Source: Escallonia rubra (Eukaryota > Streptophyta > Magnoliopsida > Escalloniales > Escalloniaceae). Taken from it: a stretch of DNA of 64,000 nt. The stretch is from the NCBI GenBank assembly GCA_033065855.1, contig JAVXUO010001888.1:1-64000 (forward strand), read 5' to 3'. Positions within the stretch are counted from its first letter, which is position 1. Each line of letters starts with the position of its first letter. A model generated the notes under the pieces. It worked only from the letters and a program-made list of their open reading frames with translations. It made no database searches and was not told the origin of the DNA. A program made the position numbers and the translations under genes. Below, piece by piece: positions 23,413 to 34,157 of the stretch.

Positions 23413-24627
23413 TTTCAATGAAGGGCTACGAAGTATTGAAATAAGGGACAATCCTAGTTCTAATCGTTTCAAGAAACACTAAATCACAGCTAACTGTCAT
23501 GTAAATCTACGGGTTAGAAAATAAAGACCAACTAAAGAACCATTCACTCAGTAATTTCCAACAAACATAACACGAAATAGAGAAAAACAAAGGCTGACAA
23601 TAAATTTAAGTCAGGTCGGTCGATTGTAACAAATCATGCGAGCTGATGTAACAAGTATTTTCCTTTCAGCCTCAGCTACATGTCCAAATGGCAGTTCTGT
23701 CAAAATCATCACTGAATTGAAGGCGAATGCCTTGAGTGGTGTCTGTCAAACTACTTTTCTCATGTTGAACTGTCAAAACTACTTTTCTCATGTTGAGAAA
23801 TGTAGTTCTGTCAAACTACTTTTCTCACGTTGAACTGGCATTTTTGTTCGGCTACAATTGTTGGAGGAAGAAGGGATTTAAGAATAGCTCTAGGCCTCTT
23901 GGCAGATGTAGTATACATGCCTAAACATAGTTTAAGGTAAAAGGAGACATTTTGAAGTTTTCTTAGGATCTTCCCAAGAGTTAATACTTGCTATATGTCT
24001 TCCAAGTGTTTAGTACCTCCAATCTTATGTTCAGAGCCTATTCAGGTACTCTACACCACCCTCGTCAGGTTAGGATTTACTGCAGTAACTTATTCAATGG
24101 AATGCGCAACATTAAAGTTCTCTCTAGGAAAATTAAGCTCACTCACTAGTGCAATTATAAAAGTACTTAACGCTCTAACATTTGAATTACAATCATAAGC
24201 TCTAAATGGGTAACATTTTTTTTTAGTTAGCTCTCAATGGCTAAATGCTTCTCAATATTAGTATTTTGGTGTTTGGTGTGTATAAACTTTTTCTGCAAAC
24301 TTCTTCTTTTATAAGAGAAAAAGTAGGTGGAGATTATCCGAATAAAGTCATTTCACACCTATAGCCTTTAAAGGAATAGTGCATCTGAACTAGGTAGGAA
24401 GGAATTGTCAACCACGTAAACTAGCTAGGATAGAAATTGTCTACCACCTCTCTCAATTCATGGAATTGGTTTTCCATCATGTGAAACAAATCCTTCTTGA
24501 ATCCTTTAGACAAAATTATTGACTATTTCCACATGTGAGAAGTGAAGGACAATATCCAACACATCTCAAGTATTCTAATTCACTGGATTGGGCATGCATA
24601 TTTAATCTACTAAATCTAGTTCTTAAT

Positions 24628-25400
24628 GTTGGGTTTGTAACTTTGTTTGAAAACAAGGAAACCCTCATTCGTTCCATATTACTTGAAAATAGATTTTGAA
24701 AAGGGGTTATAAGTAGAGAGGTATTTTTACGATGAATTGGTTAGTAAGATTAGAGTGTGCTAGTCCCCATAGTACCTGCGTGCGGGTGCACGAGTTTAGG
24801 TACGTTTAGATGCCTTATTAGGCGAACTTAGCACGGTTGCGAAAAATGTGATTTCTTTTTAGAAAATATTTTGTATTTTTGGATTAAAATTGTTTTACTG
24901 AAAAGATGTGACTTATTTAAATTCAAATTTTAATTTATTTCAAATTCATTTATGACAGTTATTTATTTTAACTGTTATAACTGTTTTTCCTAAAGTTGTG
25001 TCTGCCCAAATACACACCCTTTCAGGTTATATAAATACAAAATTTTATGTTCTTTCAAAATACATAATTGCAGTCTTGAACTCTTTTCTTTCTGTAAAAT
25101 TACTATAACCAATTCGTACACTGCTTGAAAGAGAATTCGAAAGGAATTTTCGAATTTGCTATTTGCGGATTCTCAAAAGTCTTTGTTGTATCGTGAAGGA
25201 TTATTTGTCATTAACCCATTAGCAAACTCGTTTTCGAGTGAGAACAAATGAAATCTTAAAGGCAACGATTACGCGCCTTAAGGTCTTTATTTGTGACTAG
25301 CGAGCATATTGTTAGTAAGGACTTATGCGAGTTTCCTTAGCCAATGATATAAGATGCGGCTAAACTCACACACTTTTTTATGATACCCAAAATATTTGGT
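24628..25400 (+). other. LTR-like stretch, possible solo LTR
   Basis: It begins TGTTGGGTTTGTAAC, as many Ty1-copia LTRs do, has a TATA-like GGTTATATAAATAC at about 25024 and a downstream R/U5-like section. No matching second LTR, primer-binding site or gag-pol is present, and the right end and target duplication could not be located. It may be a solo LTR or unrelated intergenic DNA. 25401-25994 contains short direct duplications (TTCAATCCTTTGGAAACAAATG twice; GATCGAGGTCACCACA twice) and no supportable gene. Confidence 0.25.
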
Positions 25401-25994
25401 TGCTAAAAGATGCATTATTCAATCCTTTGGAAACAAATGGGTATGAATGTTATTAGCGGGAGACATGGTTTATTCAATCCTTTGGAAACAAATGGTTGCT
25501 AAAAGATGCTTTATTACTTTAATTTTCTATCATCATGTTTTAACTGCTAGAGCTTTGCTTTAACACTATCATGGTTCATGTTTTAACTGCTCTGAGCTGT
25601 CCTGTAGCATTTGAGCCAAAGAGTCGTAAAAGAAAAAGGCCTGTATGATCTGGTCCTACTTGATCGAGGTCACCACATGATTGATCGAGGTCACCACAAG
25701 ATTGCTCTTGACCAAGTTCAATCAATCGATGCCTTAGCCCCAAAGACAAGTCAGTTTTCCTCACACCGTGCCTTGACTTGTCTAAACCTGGTGTTCCCGC
25801 CTCCTTTCTTAGCATTTCGGAACTAACATCTTAGTTGAATGTTGAAAAAAATAAACATGAGACACGCTTGTAAATTGAGGGAAAGACACCATAAATGAGT
25901 TGAAATTTGGCCCCATATTCTGGTTATAATTGACGTACAGGCCTTTAAGTCAGGGTGGTCTCTCAATCCCTATTCCTCCTCTTGTTAATAACCA

Positions 25995-27221
25995 CTAGCC
26001 CAGTAACACAAGGCAAGCTCGGTTGGATTTATAAAATACATTATATCATTAAATCTTAAAGAGTATATTAATGTGTACACATATCGTGAGATAAAAAAGA
26101 CAATAACATTATTTTAAAAAATTCTTATTTGGCTATAAAAAATAGAGAGCGATACAGTAGAGCCGTTAAATACTTGTCTTCTTTAATCTGTCAATTAATA
26201 TTTTAAATGAATATTGACTTGGCACTTATAATAGTAGAATAATTATGGTGGTGCCATATAGAGCTAAATAATGAATAGGATTGTAGTTGAAATTAAAAAT
26301 TGATCAAGCTATAACGTATCTCTTTTAAATTATAGATGTTATATATGAGTATAACTCTTTAACTTCAAAAGTTTTTGAGGTGTTACGTGTTTTTCGAAGG
26401 TTATTATAATGATTAAGTAGAAATCTTTATGGAATAAAATTGCATTTCAAATTTAAGAGCACTTATATATACACCTTATTATTTTTAAAAAAGTTATTAT
26501 TGTCTGTAAAAATAAATTTGACAGAACGACCACACAATATCGAGTGTGTGTGTGTGTGTGTATTTCTTTAATTCTTGTAAGATGCTAGTAATGATAAAAT
26601 TAAATTGATGAATATGACGTATCCTTGTTTTAAAGTGTTGGAATTATTTTCTACATTTTTCAATGATTTGTCACCAAGTTATAGTTTTTATATCTATTAA
26701 GTGCACTCAAAAAAAAATTTCATGAAAATTTAACTAAGTATAAACAAAAAGTCATTTCATTGATTGTAAGGCCCTATGCAAAAAAAATCAGGTTAATTAT
26801 TTGTTTTGTATAACTACGTAGAAATTTTTTTATATTCTAAAGGTTTTAAATGTTCTCAAATATAGTAATTAAGAATTATTTGATTTAATTGTATCTTTTT
26901 TTCTAATACATACTTGATTTGTTTTCAAAATTTCATGTATGCAGTGTAATCACTTTGATTATTTTACGGTATTACCAAAGCAAAAAAAACTGTCATATAA
27001 TTGTACTATTGATCTTATAATTTACATTAATAATATTTTTTTTGCAAGGAATATGTTATGTGTAAATAGATATACATTTATTACATTACAATAAACTTAA
27101 ATTAACTATAACATGATTTTTTTCCCTTCTAAATCTCATATGTAATTTTGTTAATAGATACATGATTTTTTTTATCATCATATGAGAGAATTAGTTTTAA
27201 GGTAGTCAAAATTAAATCATA
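25995..27221 (-). mobile_element. Degenerate Helitron relic E
   Basis: ACTAGCCCAGTAACACAAGG followed by CAAGCTCGG at 25994-26022 matches the 3' end of Helitron B base for base at most positions, although the hairpin is degraded. The last part (about 27120-27220) resembles the internal tandem unit of element A. It is interrupted or ended at 27221 by the Stowaway-type end. AT-rich with no coding sequence; a (GT)n run lies at about 26546-26560. Confidence 0.45.
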
Positions 27222-27427
27222 CTCCCCCCGTCCCTGAAAATTTGATCATATTTTCTTTTTGGGTTATCCCACAAAAACTGATCACTTCCAAATTAAGAAA
27301 GATTCTGTAGGTATTTTTACATATTTACCTTTTTATGTTTTTTGTATTATATTTCACTTTCTTTATTTAACTCTATACCAACTCATTTTCTCTTTCCTCG
27401 CCCACCACTTTACACTTTTTTATTCTA
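27222..27427. mobile_element. Stowaway-type MITE, left part
   Basis: CTCCCCCCGTCCCTGAAAA directly after a TA dinucleotide is the canonical Stowaway/Tc1-mariner MITE end. The body continues to about 27427, where a Helitron 3' end begins. The matching right end (GGGACGGAGGGAG) was not found downstream, so it is truncated or the rest lies beyond the inserted element. Confidence 0.6.
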
Positions 27428-27460
27428 CTAGTTATGGTGTACGTGCGTTGCACGTGAATA
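27428..27460 (-). mobile_element. Helitron F 3' terminus
   Basis: CTAG at 27428-27431, preceded by A, is followed by TTATGGTGT and a perfect hairpin ACGTGC-GTT-GCACGT (27441-27455). Read on the minus strand this is hairpin, short spacer, CTAG, then T: a diagnostic plant Helitron 3' end. The element would extend rightward from here, but its 5' end was not located. Confidence 0.7.
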
Positions 27461-30400
27461 ATTTTGATAAACAATGATCACACGGCATGTTCTCCTTTAT
27501 TACTAATGACAGTTTACACCACAAATGATACACAGTGTAACAATCGAAAAACATTCAGCTAGTAACATACATTTGTGAAAACGAAGGAAGAGATTCAGCC
27601 CCACAAAATGTAATATATGGCCAAGTTTCTTTTCTATTATTTTCAGAATTGTTCATCTATAGGAGAAAGTAACCATCAATTTTCATCCCAAGACTTTTTA
27701 AACGATAGGTTTTTCAAGATTTGACTGGGATATTGTGGGAGGAGCAAGTGTCAAAGCGAAAATGAGAGCTAGAGAGCATATTCTTAACCTTGTTACATTA
27801 ATTTCTATAGCAAGGGCATGAGAACATAGTAACATTAAGGGAGCACCGAAGTATTTATATCCGTACGAGGATAAGCTATCCTCTGTATCACCGAGGAGAG
27901 AAAGGCCAATTCTTTAAGACCCCAAACTTCAATACTCTCAAGAATAGATATAACTTCCAAGAATGGTTTATCCTCAATCAACCTATAGTTAAGAACTATA
28001 ACAACACAACTTATGGGGAAGAGAGAAGTGCTACAGTTCTCCTAGTGTTCACGTGATTTATGAAATTTGGTGCCTAAACATTAAACTAAAATATCACCAA
28101 TATAAGTTGGTAAATGACGTAAAGCAGTGTGCCTAATGCTCTCAGCCCAAGATGTATCCAACAGACATCTAACATCATTTCACATGAATTTGGATGAGCC
28201 TGCCTTCATGAGCATTCAAGAACATATAACTCCCAAGTGTTTCTAGATCTATCCATGGCCTCTCTCATTAAACAGGCTCTTGATTCCAGAGCTTAGGTGA
28301 GGAAAAAGATCACCAGCCTGCCTAGTCAATGGGAGCACTTTATTCACATTAAAGACATGAAAAAATCTAAATAATCTATTGTGACAAACCAATACCAATG
28401 ATTATTTCCACGAAAAATAAGTATTTCAGCCTGAATTTGTCAATTACACAAATACAAGTGAAGAAGTCATCAACTCGTTTCCATCTCTTGCAAAAAATAT
28501 ATGGTAGTTGTACAAAGTGGATTTATGCAAAGACCAATTCATATATGGCTCTTTGTTGTCCTACTTTGTTGTGATCCTTCCATTTTGCAACAAGGCTTTC
28601 CTTTACGGAGCTTTTAGGGATAAACCATTTCCCAAAAGCATATGAGTTTCTTACCACCTGCTTTGCTTTCATTAAATCTTCTTACAGAAACTCAATGGAA
28701 AACAAACAAAACAAAAATCAAAACAGTTTAGTTAGAAAAATTCTTACCCTAGATATGTCAGTCTTAGCATCAAGCTCAACTTCATTCAAGTGCCCTACTC
28801 AACATGTTTACTTCAGCAGAAACTATCAAAACAAAGTTATGGTAAACGAGCAAGGAAGCAAATACTGATAAATAAATAAATAAAATGTGCATACATTTGG
28901 TGGAGTCGCGCATTAGAAAAACATTGACAAGTTGTTACACTGTTTCACATTGCGGGTATAAACTTCTACATATCTATTGATGGGGCTAACGTTCGCGACT
29001 TTTTCGTGAATATGTCTCTTCGTTTAACCCTAAGGTCCTGAACATGTTTTCAGAATTTGGTATTGTAGGAAACTTATATCTTTCGACAGCAGTAACTGAG
29101 TCTTAAGATGGATTGTTGTTGATTTGGACCCAAGCAGTCGATGATCAATGTTTTTGTGCCAACTGACATACATATGTAAGACCTTTCCAATTAAGAACCA
29201 TTAGAAATGCACCACATTCCGTGGGAGCTATCCAACCCTTCCAAAGTCACTAAGCATGGGTTGCACAATAACAAGCTTTACAAATAGATACTACAAAATT
29301 AGAACAATAAGTAGGTAAGTGAAAGTCTGTTAATTTTTTATGGAAAAGAAAGTGGAACGATAACCAAGTAACTAAAGACTCCGAATGACAGAGGGCAAAC
29401 TAAATACATAACCTGATGGAAGATGATAAAAGATGTTGAGGAAAGTACATACCTTTGTTCATTTTCTCTCTCTTCACCTGGAACTCACCGATAACAATTT
29501 AGAATTGGGTTTCCATGATCACAAATCTTTCCGGTCTTAAATCTTAGATGCCAAATAAGGGCTTTAAAGATAATTTCTACCATCTCAGTGAAGTACGACT
29601 TCCTTTATCCAATAAAGGCTAATCTAATAAAGGAATAGAAGAATAATAGGCATCCACTAATATTAATGAGAGAGCAATCTTCTCTTACCGACTTCAGATG
29701 AAAAAACATGTATTGCTTTAAGAAGTAATATAGTTTGATCTGGTCAAACTTTTACCCTTACCAAGTACATATTCACACTGAAGGCGAGAAACCCATGTGA
29801 GTATGATATATGCATATGATCTATGCGAGGTATTAAAAAGGGTACATACATCAAGTAACCAATTGGAGGCATATTGTCTTGACGGCGGGTCGGGGGATGG
29901 GGGAGGGGGGGGGGGGCACTACCATGTGGCCGTCACAAAGGCAATACGAAGTTTACATTTGGCATTGCCAAACAGTTTCAGAAAGTGACAGTCTGAGAGG
30001 ATGCTTCAGTGGTAATAGACTAACCAAAAATGATGACTACTATACTCATCCTCCTATAACAAGATACGGAAACCTTGCAGATTTTAGCATGCCAATATCC
30101 TACAAGTTCACCCAATAACAGTTGAAATCTAACAACTATTTCACAATTTACATAATTCCTAGGATATTGTTAGATTCAATCATCAAAAATAAGTTTGCTA
30201 AACACGTAAGTCCCAAGGCACTACTTCTAGCATAACAAGTTTGCTAAACACATAAGTCCCAAGGCGCTACGTCTAGCATAGCCTCTTTAATACACCAAGT
30301 AACTTATCTTTTATTCTCATAAGTTTCATTAATATAGTATATCTGAGTTCAAAAACTAATAAAAATATCTAGCCTGAAACTTTTGCTTCTCTGCCTTCAT

Positions 30401-30869
30401 TAACATTTCTTATTATATCTTCATTGTGTTTGACATTCTGCCGCAATTACTTAACCAACTCAAGATGCGCGTGCACACACACAAAATGAAGACCTAATTT
30501 GCAAGTTTGGCAATAATTGACTACATTAATGGAAAACATAACTATTAAAAGCTTCATTATCTAACATGGTAGAGTACCTAAACTATCTATGGCATTGGGG
30601 AAAGCCCAACCTCAAACCAAACTACTTCCAAGGGGCCATACATGTCTGAAGCCCACCCATCCAAATTCAGCAATCAACAAATTATCCCCAGTATAGCTTC
30701 AGCTTGAGCGACTTCTTTCCTTTTTCTTTGGGCAATGGCATCAAGTTCGGTACTTCTTAGTTCTCACAAGAACGTTCTGAGTTTCCATGCAACAAAAGAA
30801 AAATTATTGCACAAGTATCCGCCTCTGTGTTCGCAAAAGATAAATTGCAATTTAAAACAGAAAAAGAAA
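27461..30869. other. Noncoding or unassigned DNA, possibly Helitron F body
   Basis: No protein family could be recognised on either strand. Composition is less AT-extreme than the Helitron block to the left and reads like introns or UTRs, so captured host sequence is possible. Visible features are a poly-G tract (about 29900-29915) and a 46-bp direct duplication (GTTTGCTAAACAC.TAAGTCCCAAGG at about 30192 and 30238). Open frames of 60-80 codons here have no support. Confidence 0.5.
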
Positions 30870-31265
30870 CACTACAAGAAAACAGGGTTTTAGCGACGGA
30901 ATAATCCGTCGCTAAAAGCCAAAAATCCGTCGCTAAAAGAATTAACGACGGATTCACCGTCGCTAAATATCCGTCGTATAAAAGCCCGTCACTAATAGTT
31001 TAGCGACGGAATTTCTAAATCCGTCGCCAAATATTCATTTTTACCGACGGATTTATTTTTCATTAGCGACGGATACGCCGTCGCTAATTACATTTTTTAG
31101 CGACGGATTTACTATTTCGGACGGAATATTCCGTCGCTAAAAAAGTTTATTAGCGACGGATATTCCGTCGCTAAACAACTTTAGAGACGGAATAAATCCG
31201 TCGCACAAAGTCAATTAAAATCCGTCGCTAATTATTTGGCGACGGATTAAATCTGTCGCCAAAAG
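30870..31265. repeat. CACTA1 3' subterminal repeats
   Basis: After the 13-bp terminus the sequence is packed with more than fifteen copies of TAGCGACGGA in both orientations, often as facing pairs. In CACTA elements such repeats are binding sites for the TNPA-type protein. 31265-31514 contains an AT-rich stretch and a G tract, forming the 3' flank of the TNPA-like gene. Confidence 0.85.
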
Positions 31266-31514
31266 TCAATTTTTTTTTGAATTTTTTTTTATTTTTCAAT
31301 TTCCCAGACCTGTAATACAATTTTCAAATCTCAACAATAATCAATACAGAAAAAAATATATATAATCAATTATAAAAAATATTTATTATAAAAAAAACTC
31401 ATATGTACAAGCCGAGAACCGGGTATAGCCGGTTAGGAGAGGAGAGAAGAGTACAAGCCGGGCACGGGGGGGGGGGGGGGGGGGAAGCTAGGAACGGGCA
31501 CGGGAAGGGGCTCA

Positions 31515-33198
31515 TCAGGGGTTCCCGGGTCCCGGATCTGGATCCTGCTGATCCGGGGCCGGGGCGGCCTGTCCAGCAGTGCCCTGCTCCCTGATCATCC
31601 GGCACACCACTGTAGCAATGCGCTGGATCTCCTCATCGTCCAACTGAGGCCGAGGCGCCGGTGTCTGTGGAGGGGCAACAGGGGGTGAGGACGCTCCTAT
31701 CACGGCACGAGCAGTCGTGCTAGGCAGGCCGCGTATGCGGCCTTTCGGCCGATTCACGACCTCCGGCGTATCCAGCCATCGCTTCAACCCCCCAGTACTC
31801 GCAGCCGTACTAGTGGACGCTGATGGCTGTCCGGACTGCTGCTCGGACCCCCTTAGCTGTTCATACGAGGCCTGCAAAAATAGTGGTTTAACGATATGTT
31901 AGGGCATTAATTAACGAAACAGACATTGAGGATAGAAAGAAAAAACATTAACTTAAATAAATTGACTCACATCGATCCGTCGGGCAATATCTGAAATATA
32001 GTCGCCCGCCCGGTGCGTCTCGTCCTTGTCCTTCTTCCGCACGTGCGTCTGAGTATAGGTCAGAGCTATGACCTCATCCTCCTCCAGATCCGGGTGCTCG
32101 ACCGCGTTCATGTGTCGGATGATGTCGTGTGGCACCGACCCCCCCATGTGCGTCGGATCTCGGTTCTGTCTGTTCTTAGCCCCGCTCTTACTCTTGGTGT
32201 CCCAATCTGGATCCGTAGCCCACCGATCTATCATCTGCCCCCATACACGGTGAGATATCCAATGTGGGGGATATCTCGCCATGTCCGTCATCGGGGCACC
32301 CGCGGGCAGCTCCTTCTTTGCCCGGTCCCGTGCATCGTGGAGCCATCGGCGGTAATTCTTGCCGATGTAGGCAAAGAAAGCCTGCTGCCCCAGTACCTGC
32401 TGCTGAGGCGTGTCAAACGTGAACCCCTCCTGTAAGGCATTCAATAACACAAATTAACAACATAAAACAAACTGCAATTTAACATTTACTAACGCTGAAA
32501 AAAATACTTCACCGTACCAGCCACTCCTCCCATAGGGCCTCCCTCGCAGCGGCATCCCAGTCCTTCCAGTACAGGCGTGGCTCGAAGAATCGGCCCTTCA
32601 CAAGAACGCCGATCTTCGTCCTCGCCTTATTCTCTAGGATCCTGCCAAAGAAGTAATTAAATTAATTAATACAGTTCAAATATAAATTAACACCCCAAAA
32701 TTTTAAACCTAAGGCATAAGGTGATATTTTTAGTACTTACAGGCCCTCCTGCGTGAGCGTAACTCTCTGTTTACGCTGGGGGTCGATGCGTACCCCGCGT
32801 GTCGGACCACGGCCTCGTCGAGATCCTACAAAAGACAGACATTAATACAGTTCAAATATAAGGCTAGCGAAAATGTACGAAACACCGTTATCAACTATAC
32901 CTGAGGTAGAATCCACGGAAGATGCAGAATGCACATGCGTGTGGGATGAATCTGCGTCGGGCTGGGGCGACGGCTGGGGCTGGGGCGACGGCTCGAGCTG
33001 GGGCTGGGGCGACGGCGATGGCTGGGGCTGGGGCGACGGTGACGGCGACGACTGGGGCTGGGCCCCCGATGGCTGTCCGCGATCACTCTGTTCCTCGTCA
33101 TCAGTAGGCAATGACGAGGTGGGACTAACCGGGGAGGAAGCAGCTCGGCGTCCAGCCCGACCACGAATAGCCCGTATCCTATCCATATCTGACTTCAT
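31515..33198 (-). CDS. Transposase_24 (Ptta/En/Spm, TNPA-like) protein of CACTA1
   Basis: Five exons with GT-AG borders are inferred: about 33198-32901, 32826-32742, 32642-32519, 32431-31970 and 31872-31515, giving roughly 440 residues. The N-terminus is Arg-rich then Pro/Ser/Gln-rich with a short tandem repeat at about 32960-33060. Exons 3-4 carry the Transposase_24 core: LVKGRFFEPRLYWKDWD, FFAYIGKNYRRWLHDARDRA, ARYPPHWISHRVWGQMIDRW, KNRQNRDPTHMGGS. The C-terminus includes LDDEEIQRIATVVCRMIREQ. This is the usual second CACTA protein, thought to bind the subterminal repeats and assist the transposase. No stop is visible in the exons. The start could also be the Met codon at 33186. Confidence 0.82.
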
Positions 33199-33261
33199 AT
33201 AGATTATATACAAAGACATTAACACGTGAAAAACAATAATTTAGGCATACATCATCATCGG

Positions 33262-33319
<58 letters not shown>

Positions 33320-33321
<2 letters not shown>

Positions 33322-33513
33322 GAGCTGATCCCTTGACCGCGTAGGCAAAATAGGATATCTTGCCAGCGCGATCTGGCCGTCCATCCCGAAGGGATGGACG
33401 GTCCAGATCACTTTTTTTTGCGGCGCTGTCAGTCGTCCGCTACACAGTCTCGCGGACGGAAATTTTTACCATCTTGCCCTCGCTCCCCCGTCCGCTACAC
33501 AGTCTAGCGGACG
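33320..33513. repeat. MULE2 left TIR
   Basis: Identical to the reverse complement of 42030-42223 over 194 bp. It contains an internal hairpin at 33371-33409 (arms of 17-18 bp with one bulged base around a GAA loop) and two copies of the GTCCGCTA...TAGCGGAC palindrome. Two more palindrome copies follow just inside, at about 33537 and 33624. A leader exon is then likely, with a splice donor CAAG|GTAAGTTTG at about 33787 and a 5' UTR intron running to about 34100. Confidence 0.95.
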
Positions 33514-34157
33514 GAAACAACCTGCGACAAAAAGTAGTCCGCTACACTGTCCAGCGGACGACTGACATTCTGACACAATTGTGACTTGTCTGACACAAGT
33601 GTGACTTGATGTCGGCAATTCTGTCCGCTACACAGTATAGCGGACAGTATTGCCCATCCCCTTTCTTTCAGCACAATTTTCTTCTACTCAATTCTTTCCG
33701 CACAATTTTCTTCTCCTTCAGACTCGCTTCCATTTTCAGCTGCCTTCAAGCTTCGAGTAACACTTGCTTCAAGCTTCGCTCAAGCAAGGTAAGTTTGCTT
33801 CAAGTTTTCTTGATGTTCTAGAAATTTGTCACTGTATTCATCAATTTGTGATTTTATACTCTAGATTTTTTGTGATGTTCTAGACATGATGTTCATCAAA
33901 AAGGTATAATTTGTTAACTTTATATTTAATTCATTATAGTTTAATTCGATTTTTTGGCATGATGAATTCGTCTATTTATCTTACTAATTTAAATTTGTTA
34001 TGTTCAATAAATTTAAATTAGTAATTGTTAATTTGGAGACACTTTTGAGATTATGCATACCGTATGTTTGCCATCCTAATTTTTAGGTAATATTTTCAGT
34101 TAGAAATGCCATTTGATTGTTAAGCGCAGTCTATTTCTACACAGCTCTTGTTTCACA

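Noticed and set aside
24628..25400. Full LTR retrotransposon
   Set aside because: Only a possible single LTR is seen; there is no second LTR, primer-binding site, gag or pol.
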